Assembly: GCF_002237655.1 (NCBI RefSeq)
Contig: NZ_NOKT01000033.1
Coordinates: 1 to 64,000, forward strand
Direction of reading: 5' to 3'
DNA length: 64,000 bases
Source of the DNA: Streptomyces sp. XY006
GTDB lineage: Bacteria; Actinomycetota; Actinomycetes; Streptomycetales; Streptomycetaceae
Shown here: in pieces, positions 26,147-38,285 of the stretch
Position numbering within the stretch: position 1 is the first letter of the stretch
Layout of the letters: every line of letters starts with the position of its first letter
Notes under the pieces: generated by a model
Told to the model about the DNA's origin: nothing
The model's input: the letters and a program-made list of their open reading frames with translations, nothing else
The model's database searches: none
Translations under genes and position numbers: made by a program

Positions 26147-26848
26147 ATGGCAGACCAGACCCACGTCCTGTTCGTCGAGGACGACGACGTCATCCGCGAG
26201 GCCACGCAGCTGGCCCTGGAACGGGACGGCTTCGCGGTCACCGCCATGCCCGACGGGCTGTCGGGCCTGGAGGCGTTCCGGGCCGACCGGCCCGACATCG
26301 CGCTGCTGGACGTGATGGTCCCCGGCCTGGACGGGGTCAGTCTGTGCCGCCGTATCCGGGACGAGTCGACCGTGCCGGTGATCATGCTGTCGGCCCGGGC
26401 CGACTCCATCGACGTGGTGCTGGGCCTGGAGGCGGGCGCCGACGACTACGTGACCAAGCCGTTCGACGGGGCCGTGCTGGTCGCCCGGATCCGCGCGGTG
26501 CTGCGGCGGTTCGGGCATGCGGGCGGGGGCCGCGCCGAGGAGCAGGCCGCCCCGGCCGACGGCGGGGTGCTGACCTTCGGGGACCTGGAGGTCGACACCG
26601 AGGGCATGGAGGTCCGCCGGGCCGGGCAGCCGGTGGCGCTGACGCCGACCGAGATGCGGCTGCTGCTGGAGTTCTCCTCGGCGCCGGGCACGGTGCTCTC
26701 CCGGGACAAGCTGCTGGAGCGGGTGTGGGACTACGGCTGGGGCGGGGACACCCGGGTCGTCGACGTGCACGTGCAGCGGCTGCGGCAGAAGATCGGCCAG
26801 GACCGGATCGAGACGGTCCGGGGTTTCGGCTACAAGTTGAAGGCCTGA
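26147..26848 (+). CDS. cseB: Response regulator CseB
   Basis: The 233-residue OmpR-type regulator has a receiver domain (EDDD 11-14, phosphoacceptor Asp55 in LLDVMVPGLDG, Lys in VTKPF) and a winged-helix effector domain (TPTEMRLLLEFSSAPGTVLS, RVVDVHVQRLRQKIG). Phosphorylated by CseC it activates sigE. It follows cseA after 128 bp of gene-free sequence. Confidence 0.95.
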   Translation: MADQTHVLFVEDDDVIREATQLALERDGFAVTAMPDGLSGLEAFRADRPDIALLDVMVPGLDGVSLCRRIRDESTVPVIMLSARADSIDVVLGLEAGADDYVTKPFDGAVLVARIRAVLRRFGHAGGGRAEEQAAPADGGVLTFGDLEVDTEGMEVRRAGQPVALTPTEMRLLLEFSSAPGTVLSRDKLLERVWDYGWGGDTRVVDVHVQRLRQKIGQDRIETVRGFGYKLKA

Positions 26849-26855
26849 GCGGGGT

Positions 26856-28205
26856 ATGAGGGGGCACTTCCGGCGCCTGGTCGCCACGGGTCTGGAGCGC
26901 GCGGGCATCCGCACGGGCCTGAGATGGAAGCTGAGCGCGGCCATCGCGCTGGTCGGCGCGCTGGTGGCGATCGCGCTGAGCCTGGTCGTGCACAACGCCG
27001 CGCGGGTGTCGATGCTGGACAACGCGCGCGACCTCGCCGACGAGCGCATCATGATCGCCCAGCGCAACTTCGAGCTGTCCGGGCGTATGAACTTCCCCAA
27101 CACCAAGATCGACGACCCGAACCTCCCGGAGGAGCTGCGGGACCGGGTCGAGGCGGGCCAGCGGGCCACCTACGTGGCGGACCGGCCCGGTGACGCGCCG
27201 GACATATGGGCCGCGGTGCCGCTGAAGAACGGGCACGTGATGTCCCTGCACTCGGGCTTCACGGACCGCAGCTCGGACATCCTCAAGGACCTCGACCAGG
27301 CCCTGGTGATCGGGTCGATCGCCGTCGTCCTCGGCGGCAGCGCGCTCGGCGTGCTCATCGGCGGCCATCTGTCGCGGCGGCTGCGCAAGGCGGCCGTCGC
27401 GGCCAACCAGCTCGCGGGCGGCGAGACGGACGTGCGCGTGCGGGACGCCATGGGCGGGGTCGTGCGGGACGAGACCGACGACCTGGCCAGCGCGGTGGAC
27501 GCCATGGCGGACGCCCTGCGCCAGCGCATCGAGGCCGAACGGCGGGTCACCGCCGACATCGCGCACGAACTGCGCACCCCGGTGACCGGGCTGCTGACCG
27601 CCGCCGAACTGCTGCCGCCCGGCCGCCCGACCGAGCTGGTGCTGGACCGGGCCAAGGCCATGCGCACGCTCGTCGAGGACGTGCTGGAGGTGGCCCGTCT
27701 CGACGGCGCCTCGGAGCGGGCGGAGCTGCAGGACATCATGCTGGGCGAGTTCGTCGCCCGGCGGGTGGCGGCCAAGGACCCGGACATCGAGGTGCGGATC
27801 GTGCACGAGTCGGAGGTCACCACGGACCCCCGGCGCCTGGAGCGCGTGCTGTTCAACCTGCTGGCCAACGCGGCCCGGCACGGCAAGCCGCCCGTCCAGG
27901 TCACCGTCGAGGGCCGGGTCATCCGGGTGCGCGACCACGGCCCGGGCTTCCCGGAGGACCTGCTCGCCGAGGGGCCGAGCCGCTTCCGCACCGGCAGCAA
28001 GGACCGGGCCGGGCACGGCCACGGCCTCGGCCTGACCATCGCGGCCGGGCAGGCCCGCGTGCTGGGCGCCCGGCTGACCTTCCGCAACGTCCGCACGCCG
28101 GGCGCGCCGGAGGGCGTACCGGCCGAGGGCGCGGTGGCGGTGCTGTGGCTGCCGGAACACGCGCCGACGAACACGGGCAGCTACCCGATGCTGCCGGCGT
28201 CCTGA
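26856..28205 (+). CDS. cseC: Sensor histidine kinase CseC
   Basis: The 449-residue kinase has two membrane helices (about 26-46 and 148-170) around a roughly 100-residue extracytoplasmic sensor, a HAMP segment, the HisKA box with His237 (TADIAHELRTPVTGLL), the N box (LFNLLANAARHG) and G boxes (RDHGPGFPEDLL, GHGHGLGLTIA). It senses envelope damage and phosphorylates CseB. The start is 7 bp after cseB. Confidence 0.95.
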   Translation: MRGHFRRLVATGLERAGIRTGLRWKLSAAIALVGALVAIALSLVVHNAARVSMLDNARDLADERIMIAQRNFELSGRMNFPNTKIDDPNLPEELRDRVEAGQRATYVADRPGDAPDIWAAVPLKNGHVMSLHSGFTDRSSDILKDLDQALVIGSIAVVLGGSALGVLIGGHLSRRLRKAAVAANQLAGGETDVRVRDAMGGVVRDETDDLASAVDAMADALRQRIEAERRVTADIAHELRTPVTGLLTAAELLPPGRPTELVLDRAKAMRTLVEDVLEVARLDGASERAELQDIMLGEFVARRVAAKDPDIEVRIVHESEVTTDPRRLERVLFNLLANAARHGKPPVQVTVEGRVIRVRDHGPGFPEDLLAEGPSRFRTGSKDRAGHGHGLGLTIAAGQARVLGARLTFRNVRTPGAPEGVPAEGAVAVLWLPEHAPTNTGSYPMLPAS

Positions 28206-28221
28206 CGGCCCGCCCCCCGGA

Positions 28222-28668
28222 TCAGCAGGTCCAGTCCTGGTCCAGGTCGAGACCGCCCTCGCGGCGCTGGGTGAACGAGAACCAGTTGCCGGAGTCGTCG
28301 CGGAAGAGCGCCTCCGTGCCGTACGGACGCTCCTGCGGCTCCTGGAGGAACTCCACGCCCCGGTCCTTGAGCTTGCGGTAGTCGCCGTGGATGTCGTCGG
28401 TGGTCAGCACGCCCGCGCCGAGCGCGCCCTTGGTCACCAGCGTGCGAAACATCTCGGCGGACTCGGGGTCCGTCGCGGGCCCGCCGGGCACCATCAGGGT
28501 GAGCTCGACGTCGGGCTGGTTCGGCGAGCCGACCGTGAGCCAGCGCATGCCGCCCTCGCCCATGGTCATGTCCGTACGGACCTCCAGACCCAGCTTCTCC
28601 GTGTAGAACTCCTTGGCCCGGTCCTGGTCGAGGACCCAGACGGTCGAGATGGCGAGACCCTTGATCAT
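28222..28668 (-). CDS. VOC/glyoxalase-family protein
   Basis: The 148-residue protein has two beta-alpha-beta-beta-beta halves of the vicinal-oxygen-chelate fold (ISTVWVLDQDRAKEFYTEKLGLEV; GVEFLQEPQERPYGTEALFRDDSGNWFSF). Metal ligands are less obvious than in true glyoxalase I, so the activity is not known. An AGGAGC ribosome site precedes the ATG. It is convergent with cseC and lies just downstream of, and in the same direction as, the AraC-type regulator. Confidence 0.85.
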   Translation of the reverse strand: MIKGLAISTVWVLDQDRAKEFYTEKLGLEVRTDMTMGEGGMRWLTVGSPNQPDVELTLMVPGGPATDPESAEMFRTLVTKGALGAGVLTTDDIHGDYRKLKDRGVEFLQEPQERPYGTEALFRDDSGNWFSFTQRREGGLDLDQDWTC

Positions 28669-28730
28669 GGCGTGCTCCTGCTGCTTCGCGGCTCGTCGTG
28701 CGTGCCCTGCCACCGTAGGCAGCGGGGATG

Positions 28731-29204
28731 TCAGCGCGCTTCTCCGGAATTGCGCTGCTCGTCGGCGGGGGCCGGCGCGGGGGCGGAACGGAAGCCGCCG
28801 GCCCAGAGCATGGCGTAGCAGCCCGGTATCAGGGCGGCTCCGCGGCCGACGTGCCTGGACCGGTACGCGCTGGGGGTCATCCCCGTCCACGCCTTGAAGC
28901 GGGCCGAGAAGGTGCCGACGCTGCTGAAGCCGACCAGGTGGCAGATCTCCGTCACCGAGAGGTTCGCCGTGCGCAGCAGGTCCTCGGCGCGGTCGATCCG
29001 GCGGTGCGTGAGGTACTGGCCGGGGGTCTCGCCGTAGGCCTCCTTGAAGGCGCGGATGAAGTGATACCGCGAGTACCCGGCGTGCGCGGCCACCGTGTCC
29101 AGGTCGAGCCCGGGGTCGGCCCAGTCCCGGTCCATGGCGTCCTTGGCGAGCCGGACCTGCCGCATCCTGTCCATGCGACCGATGGTGACACGGGGGTCTG
29201 ACAT
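28731..29204 (-). CDS. AraC-family regulator, short form
   Basis: The 157-residue protein carries the AraC double helix-turn-helix near the N-terminus (LDLDTVAAHAGYSRYHFIRAF and LSVTEICHLVGFSSVGTFSARFKAWTGMTPSAYR) followed by a short tail with no recognised ligand domain. It precedes the VOC gene by 62 bp and may control it. The start at 29204 is uncertain; an in-frame ATG at 29174 (MDRMRQVRLAKDAM) is possible. Confidence 0.82.
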   Translation of the reverse strand: MSDPRVTIGRMDRMRQVRLAKDAMDRDWADPGLDLDTVAAHAGYSRYHFIRAFKEAYGETPGQYLTHRRIDRAEDLLRTANLSVTEICHLVGFSSVGTFSARFKAWTGMTPSAYRSRHVGRGAALIPGCYAMLWAGGFRSAPAPAPADEQRNSGEAR

Positions 29205-29242
29205 CGGCCGGTGCGCAGAGGGACGGGGGCGCGGGACAGCGG

Positions 29243-29347
29243 AGTGCGGGCACGGGCTGGGGGTCGTCCCCGTGTGCGCCGGAACGCGAGTGCGGGCACG
29301 GGCTGGGGGTCGTCCCCGTGTGCGCCGGAACGCGAGTGCGGGCACGG
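29243..29347. repeat. Perfect 46-bp tandem repeat (2.3 copies)
   Basis: Copies at 29243-29288 and 29289-29334 are identical, followed by the first 13 bases of a third copy. The unit begins AGTGCGGGCACGGGCTGGGG. It lies upstream of the AraC gene. Perfect identity suggests recent duplication. Confidence 0.95.
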
Positions 29348-29349
29348 CA

Positions 29350-29378
29350 AAGCCCCCGGGGCCGGAACCCGGGGGCTT
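29350..29378. terminator. Hairpin terminator
   Basis: An 11-bp perfect stem (AAGCCCCCGGG at 29350-29360 with 29368-29378) and 7-nt loop stands between the MFS gene's 3' end and the AraC gene, both read leftward. It probably ends MFS transcripts. Confidence 0.7.
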
Positions 29379-29404
29379 GTACGCGAGCCGATGTGCAACA
29401 CGGC

Positions 29405-29582
29405 CGTAAGTCGGTGATGTGCCACTCGGCGACAGGCCGGTCAGTGACGTGCCGCTCGGTGACCTGCCGCTCGGTGACAGGCCAGTCGGTCACGTACCGG
29501 TCAGTGACGTGCCACTCGGCGACAGGCCGGTCGGTGACGTGCCGGTCGGCGACAGGCCGGTCGGTGACGTTGTCGCCGTTTC
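29405..29582. repeat. 15-bp minisatellite downstream of the MFS gene
   Basis: About eleven imperfect copies of a 15-bp unit (GGCGACAGGCCGGTC, GGTGACGTGCCACTC and variants) fill the space between the MFS stop and the terminator. The unit keeps frame in all phases, so long repetitive frames appear on both strands (for example GDRPV or VTDRP repeats), but I see no start region or homology that would make them genes. Together with 29205-29404 this 390-bp stretch holds no recognised CDS. Confidence 0.85.
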
Positions 29583-29594
29583 GCGCGGCGTCGG

Positions 29595-31211
<1,617 letters not shown>

Positions 31212-31219
31212 CTACCGCT

Positions 31220-31289
31220 ACTTACTTGCCGACCGGCTAGTGACTACACTCGGAAGCTAGCCGCGGAACTAGCCGGGCGTCAAGTAAGT
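31220..31289. promoter_or_regulatory. Operator region: 21-bp near-perfect inverted repeat between MFS and tetR
   Basis: The arm ACTTACTTGCCGACCGGCTAG with its 31220-31240 position pairs with 31269-31289 with only 2 mismatches in 21. The 28-bp centre contains further GCTAGC-like half sites (31256-31260, 31269-31272). The arms cover the MFS -35 box and end next to the regulator's first ATG, so one protein could repress both genes. Confidence 0.8.
31254..31283 (-). promoter_or_regulatory. Promoter of the MFS exporter gene
   Basis: On the minus strand TTGACG (31278-31283), an 18-bp spacer and TAGCTT (31254-31259) make a good sigma-70-type promoter lying within the inverted repeat. Confidence 0.65.
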
Positions 31290-31327
31290 TTATGGAAAGC
31301 GAGCGGCGTAGGAGGATGGGCGGCACC

Positions 31328-31912
31328 ATGGACGGCACCAGGCAGCGGCGCCGCGGGGACACCCGCCGGCGCATCCAGGACGTGGCCCTCGAACTCTTCG
31401 CGGAGCAGGGCTACGAGAAGACGTCCTTGCGCGAGATCGCCGAGCGCCTGGACGTCACCAAGGCGGCGCTCTACTACCACTTCAAGACGAAGGAAGAGAT
31501 CCTCGTCAGCATCTTCGAGGACCTCACGCAGCCGATCGAGGACCTGATCGACTGGGGCCGGAGCCGGCCGCACACGCTGGAGACCAAGCAGGAGATCATC
31601 CGCCGCTACGCCGACACGCTCGCCGAGGCGGCCCCGCTGTTCCGCTTCATGCACGACAACCAGGCATCGGTGCGGGACCTGCGGATCGGCGAGTCCTTCA
31701 AGGCGCGCGTGCACAGCCTGCGCGACATCATCGTCGACCCGGACGCGGACCTGGTCGACCAGGTCCGCTGCGCCAGCGCGATCTTCACGCTGCACGCCGG
31801 GATGTTCCTGCTCCAGGACGTGGGAGACGACCCCGAGGAGCGGCACAAGGCCGTTCTCGAGGTCGCCACGGATCTGGTGACCCAGGCCCACCGGGGAGCC
31901 AGGAGCTCCTAG
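31328..31912 (+). CDS. TetR-family repressor, probable regulator of the MFS exporter
   Basis: From the ATG at 31328 the protein is 194 residues with a TetR helix-turn-helix (TRRRIQDVALELFAEQGYEKTSLREIAERLDVTKAALYYHFKTKEEIL, split here only for description) and a ligand domain. I prefer 31328 because AGGAGG (31310-31315) lies 12 nt before it; in-frame ATGs at 31292 and 31316 are alternatives, the first directly beside the operator arm. Confidence 0.88.
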   Translation: MDGTRQRRRGDTRRRIQDVALELFAEQGYEKTSLREIAERLDVTKAALYYHFKTKEEILVSIFEDLTQPIEDLIDWGRSRPHTLETKQEIIRRYADTLAEAAPLFRFMHDNQASVRDLRIGESFKARVHSLRDIIVDPDADLVDQVRCASAIFTLHAGMFLLQDVGDDPEERHKAVLEVATDLVTQAHRGARSS

Positions 31913-31937
31913 CGGACCCGGTCGGCGCGGGGCCGGG

Positions 31938-32651
31938 TCAGACCTTCACGCCCTTGGCGCGCAGGAACTTGACCGGGTCGACCGCCGAGCCGTAGTTCGG
32001 GGTCGTGCGGATCTCGAAGTGCAGGTGGGGACCGCTGGAGTTGCCGGTGTTGCCGGACCGGGCGATCTCCTGGCCGGTCTTGACGACCTGGCCGATGCGC
32101 ACGTTGACCTTCGACAGGTGGGCGTACTGCGAGTAGGTGCCGTTGCCGTGCTTGATCACGACGGCGTTGCCGTAGGCGGGGCCGTCACCGGCGCCGTTGC
32201 CGCCGGCCTTGACCACCGTGCCGCCGTGGGCGGCGACGACCTGGGTGCCGCTCGGGACGGCGTAGTCCTGGCCGCTGTGGGTGGACTGCCACATGCCGCC
32301 GTTCTGGGCGAAGCTCGCGGAGAGCTTGTACTTCTTCACCGGGTCGACCCAGGACGGCTTGGCCTTCTTCGCGGCCGCCTTCTTCGCGGCGGCCTTCTTC
32401 TCGGCCGCCTTCTTCGCCGCGGCGGCCTGGGCGGCCTTCTCGGCCTTCACGGCCTCGGCCTTGGCGGCCTTGGCCTGGGCGGCGGCCTGTGCCTGGACGG
32501 CACTGGCGGCACCGGACGCGGCCGTGGTGTCGGCGGCGGACGCGACCCCGGCTCCCAGTGCGACCGAGACACCGAGGCCGGCGGCCAGCACGGTCGCACG
32601 GGTGCGGAGCTGGGACGTACGGAAGGAACGGGACGTGACGCGCTGGGACAT
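31938..32651 (-). CDS. Secreted M23-family peptidoglycan endopeptidase
   Basis: The 237-residue precursor has a signal peptide (VLAAGLGVSVALGAGVASA), an Ala/Lys-rich helical linker (about 45-100) and a C-terminal LytM/M23 domain with zinc ligands in HSGQDYAV and HLHFEIR. It cuts cell-wall peptide cross-links outside the cell. The ATG at 32651 has an ACGAGG ribosome site. The upstream untranslated region is long, AT-richer than its surroundings and may be regulatory. Confidence 0.92.
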   Translation of the reverse strand: MSQRVTSRSFRTSQLRTRATVLAAGLGVSVALGAGVASAADTTAASGAASAVQAQAAAQAKAAKAEAVKAEKAAQAAAAKKAAEKKAAAKKAAAKKAKPSWVDPVKKYKLSASFAQNGGMWQSTHSGQDYAVPSGTQVVAAHGGTVVKAGGNGAGDGPAYGNAVVIKHGNGTYSQYAHLSKVNVRIGQVVKTGQEIARSGNTGNSSGPHLHFEIRTTPNYGSAVDPVKFLRAKGVKV

Positions 32652-33091
32652 CGAAACCTCGTGGGGAAGGGGACGGAGAAAACCACCCGGCGCGCAGTCG
32701 CTCGCCGAATGGCCATCCCTTGGTAACCCGAGGCCCGACAAACTCCCAAAAACGTGATCTACGACAGAAGTTAGTAATTTCGTTCAGTGTTCTACGTCTC
32801 TTGACACACCCCTCATTCGGGACGAAACAGAGCATGAGCCTGCACTTCCGCCCCTTCCACGGGGGCGATGCCCGTTTCCTCCCGGGCCGCTCACCACTAT
32901 TCCAGGTAGTAACGGACATATCGCCTGTGCGGCATGTCACCGGAGCCCTTCTGCGGTCCTTCCGGAAATGTGGCGCACGCTACTAGGCACCTACCGTCCG
33001 GTAACCCTACGGTTCCCCTCGCGCCACCCTCGCCCACGAGCATGCACACGACATGTTGGCAGCGTCATTGACGTGAGAGGACCCCCACGAC
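32652..33091. other. Long divergent intergenic region, unidentified 5' leader of the M23 gene
   Basis: These 440 bp lie between the divergent M23 and HAD genes and are clearly richer in A+T than the window, mostly at 32740-32830. Short pairing segments exist near the M23 side (GGGCC at about 32731-32735 with GGCC at 32711-32714, leftward). Streptomyces wall-hydrolase genes often carry c-di-AMP riboswitches, but I could not find the conserved core of that class here. Small frames on both strands look random. Confidence 0.5.
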
Positions 33092-33733
33092 ATGCAGACC
33101 CGACGCCCCTGGCTGCACCGCGCATCCGTCACCGCCGTCTCGGCGGCCGCCCTGGTGGCCATGGCCGCACCGGCCGACGCGGCGACCCCCACCCGCGCCT
33201 CCGCGCCCGCCACAGCCGCCGCCACGACCGCGGCGGCGGACGTCGACTACGCCACCTGGCAGCGGGACTGTCAGGCCGTGATGGACCAGGCGCTGCCCTA
33301 CCTGAAGCAGCGGATCGCGGCCCCGAAGCCGGGCGAGAAGCAGGCTGTCGTCCTCGACATCGACAACACGGCGCTGGAGACGGACTTCGGCTTCAGCTAC
33401 CCGCAGCCGGCCAACAAGCCGGTCCTGGAGGCCGCCAGATACGCGCAGGAACGCGGCGTCGCCGTGTTCTTCGTGACCGCCCGCCCCGGGATCATCTACT
33501 CGTTCACCGAGTACAACCTGAAGCAGACCGGCTACCGGGTCTCCGGGCTCTACGTCCGCAACTTCATCGACCTCTTCAAGAACGTCGCCGACTACAAGAC
33601 GGCCCAGCGCGTCGACATCGAGAAGAAGGGCTACACGATCATCGCGAACATCGGCAACAGCGCCACCGACCTCTCGGGCGGCCACGCCGAGCGGACGTTC
33701 AAGCTGCCGGACTACGACGGCCAGCTCTCCTGA
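33092..33733 (+). CDS. Secreted HAD-family acid phosphatase (class B-like)
   Basis: The 213-residue precursor has a signal peptide (to about APADAATP), an Ala/Thr-rich stretch and a HAD IIIB phosphatase domain with motif I AVVLDIDNTALE, motif II VFFVTARPG and a final NIGNSATDLSGG. It resembles plant vegetative storage protein/class B acid phosphatases and should hydrolyse phosphate esters outside the cell. A GAGAGGA site precedes the ATG. Confidence 0.9.
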   Translation: MQTRRPWLHRASVTAVSAAALVAMAAPADAATPTRASAPATAAATTAAADVDYATWQRDCQAVMDQALPYLKQRIAAPKPGEKQAVVLDIDNTALETDFGFSYPQPANKPVLEAARYAQERGVAVFFVTARPGIIYSFTEYNLKQTGYRVSGLYVRNFIDLFKNVADYKTAQRVDIEKKGYTIIANIGNSATDLSGGHAERTFKLPDYDGQLS

Positions 33734-33754
33734 CCGCCTGACCGACTGCGGGCA

Positions 33755-33789
33755 GTCTCGCCCCCGTTTCGTGATCCCGGGGGCGAGAC
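33755..33789 (+). terminator. Terminator of the HAD phosphatase gene
   Basis: A 12-bp perfect stem (GTCTCGCCCCCG at 33755-33766 with 33778-33789) and 11-nt loop lies 22 nt after the stop. Confidence 0.75.
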
Positions 33790-33829
33790 GGCCGGCCCCG
33801 ACGGTGCTCGACAGCAGCCCGGCGCCCCC

Positions 33830-34480
33830 ATGGGCGACGTCCAAGCGGTCCGCCTCGGCCACCGCGAGCCGGCCAGGCGGCTGCACCGCTCGGGCCCCGC
33901 CCCCGACGGCCTGGCCGGCCTGCCGCTCACCGATCTGGTGCTCGCCCACCTGGTGCTCTCCGCCCCCGACGCGGTCCTCACCGGACTGGCGGTACCTGCG
34001 GCGGCTCACCCGGCTCTCCATCACCCGGAGCCTCCCGGGAGACCGGCTCACCGGCACCCTGCCCACCGAGGCGCCCCTGCTCAGCCTCTTCCTGGGGATG
34101 GACTCCACCCTCTCCACGGGCCTGCGCGGCCTGTCCCGGTGGCCCACGCTGCCGTCCCTCACGTCCGGCGTGTCCGGCCGGCAGTGCCTGAGCGCCGAGG
34201 ACTGGTCCGAGGTGGCCGCCCTGCCGGTGCTGGCGTCGCTGTCCCGCTACGGCGCCCGGAGGCCTACGCCCACGAGGCCGCCATGTCGGAGCTGCCCGGC
34301 GGGCGGGATCCGCGGATTCTCGGCGATCCGCCGGCCATCAAGGCGCTGCCGGTCATCGCCTCCCGGCTGCCCGGGCCGCCCACGGTGGGTGTCGGCCCGC
34401 TCCACGGCGGCTCCCTCGCCCCCTACGCCGACGGCTTCCCCACCGTCGAGATCATCCGCGTCCGACCCCGGACACGGCGA
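33830..34480 (+). pseudogene. Decayed gene with leucine-rich-repeat-like fragments
   Basis: Protein-like segments change frame along the stretch. About 33830-33985 reads GLAGLPLTDLVLAHLVLSAP. About 33985-34255, in the next frame, reads YLRRLTRLSITRSLPG and LRGLSRWPTLPSLTSG, which look like leucine-rich repeats. About 34255-34460, back in the first frame, reads ILGDPPAIKALPVIASRLPG and PYADGFPTVEIIRV. At least two frameshifts and no plausible single ORF mark it as a pseudogene. LRR/NACHT-like Streptomyces proteins are a possible source, but this is inference. Confidence 0.5.
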
Positions 34481-34511
34481 AGGGGCCGGTGCCCGGAAGG
34501 CACCGGCCCCT
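34481..34511. terminator. Terminator of clpC
   Basis: A perfect 13-bp stem (AGGGGCCGGTGCC at 34481-34493 with 34499-34511) and 5-nt loop follows the clpC stop (leftward). Confidence 0.85.
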
Positions 34512-34538
34512 CTCGTCCGGCTCACTCGGCCGTGACGG

Positions 34539-37064
<2,526 letters not shown>

Positions 37065-37268
37065 CGTTAATCGCTCCTCAGAGCGGTCAGGCAGTGGGGG
37101 GAACTTCCCCTCCCTGTCCTTCCGCAGCTTAGTCCCGCAAGCGGGGACCGCTCATTCCAACTGCCGACACCGTCCTTGGCCTCCTGACCCCGAACGCCGA
37201 CATCTGCTCCAACCCGATGGTGCGAGACGATGTTCCCGCAGGCCAGGCAGATACCCCACTCGCCAGTA

Positions 37269-37282
37269 CGCCGATGGCGAAC
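37269..37282 (-). promoter_or_regulatory. Putative ClgR binding site upstream of clpC
   Basis: On the minus strand the 14-mer GTTCGCCATCGGCG fits GTTCGC-N5-GCG, the motif I recall for ClgR, the activator of clpC and clpP genes in Streptomyces. It is 205 bp before the clpC ATG. The interval 37065-37505 holds otherwise no gene I can support; it includes the clpC leader and the upstream region of the divergent gene at 37506. Confidence 0.55.
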
Positions 37283-37505
37283 GTGAGACGTCCTTTCCTG
37301 CGTGTCGCCCCCTCCCACTAGGGATGTCTTACCCGGGGGGACCGACAGTCCATGCCGAGCGCCCCCGTTCCCTCCGCTACGGGCGAACAACCTTGCGCCT
37401 CCGCGCACCCCCCGCACGCCCCCGTTTCGCCACGCTGTGCGCTCACATCAGCACACAAAGTCACAGCAGCGTAACCCGCGCGCCCTTCCGGCGGTTGCAC
37501 TTGGC

Positions 37506-38276
37506 ATGTTCGGCGCCCTCCCCTCCGTGACCGGCCGCACACCCGGCGCGATCCCGCGGCCCCGCCGCTGCCGGGTCCGGCGGTGGTACGAGGACGCCCT
37601 GGGCTGGCCGACGGCGCCCGGGGACCCGGTGCGGCTGGCGCTCGGGGTGCGCTTCGACGTCCTGGACGTACCGGCGGAGGCGGGAGCCGCCGCGCTGCGG
37701 CGCCTGGGGCCGCGCTCTCCGGTGGCCGTCCGGGGCGGGCGCGTGCAGCTGCTGGTGGCCGCGGGCAGCGCGGAGGAGCTGCCGGGGCTGCTGGAGTGGC
37801 TGGACTGGGGAACCCTGCCGCTGGACCTCAGGGCCCTCGGCTCGGGCGCTTGCCTTCAGGCGCCGCTGCCGCCGGCGGCGTCCCTCCGGGAGGAGGCGCC
37901 GTCGCTTCGCGTACCGGACGCGCGGTCGGCCGGCGGTACGGGCGACGCGGGCGTCCCGTCACCCCCCGCTACGGGCGTCGCGGGCGTCCCGTCACCCCCC
38001 GGTGCGGACGTGCCGCCGCCGCGTGCTCCCGGCCCGGGTGCCGGCCGGCCGCTTCCCCTGGGCCGGCTCGGTTCCCAGGGGGCCGCCGTGTGGCTGCGGC
38101 CCCCCGAGCCGGGATGCGAGGTCGAGGCCTCGCTGCCGACGCTGTCGGCCTTGGGGGGCGGTGGAGACGCCCCCGATCTCGTGCGGCTGGTGGACACGGT
38201 GGCCACGCACTGCCACCGGGTCCGGCTGCGGCGCGCGGGCGCCCAGCCGCCGGCCTCGCGTACGCAGGGTCGGTAG
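37506..38276 (+). CDS. Hypothetical protein with primase/polymerase-like N-terminal region
   Basis: The 256-residue protein begins RWYEDALGWPTAPGDPVRLALGVRFDVLDVP, which recalls the N-terminal domain of bifunctional DNA primase/polymerase (prim-pol) proteins, but at this length no catalytic site is evident. A Pro/Gly-rich middle (33-bp direct repeat at about 37938-38003) and a C-terminal Val/Leu-rich part follow. The start is uncertain; the ATG at 37506 has no clear ribosome site. Confidence 0.6.
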   Translation: MFGALPSVTGRTPGAIPRPRRCRVRRWYEDALGWPTAPGDPVRLALGVRFDVLDVPAEAGAAALRRLGPRSPVAVRGGRVQLLVAAGSAEELPGLLEWLDWGTLPLDLRALGSGACLQAPLPPAASLREEAPSLRVPDARSAGGTGDAGVPSPPATGVAGVPSPPGADVPPPRAPGPGAGRPLPLGRLGSQGAAVWLRPPEPGCEVEASLPTLSALGGGGDAPDLVRLVDTVATHCHRVRLRRAGAQPPASRTQGR

Positions 38277-38285
38277 TGCCGCTGT

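Noticed and set aside
31908-31940. Terminator between tetR and the M23 gene
   Set aside because: The GACCCGG/CCGGGTC stem is only 7 bp and its second arm includes the M23 stop codon, so the support is too weak.
32720-32986. 88-aa plus-strand frame upstream of the HAD phosphatase
   Set aside because: Its composition looks random, no ribosome site is seen, and it lies in the AT-richer leader of the divergent M23 gene.
32652-33000. c-di-AMP riboswitch before the M23 peptidase
   Set aside because: This was expected from the biology of Streptomyces wall hydrolases, but I could not find the conserved core sequence blocks by eye, so it is not called.
37067-37417. 116-aa minus-strand frame in the clpC leader, with CLACG
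   Set aside because: A CxxC pair alone is weak, there is no good ribosome site, and the frame overlaps the putative promoter and ClgR box of clpC.
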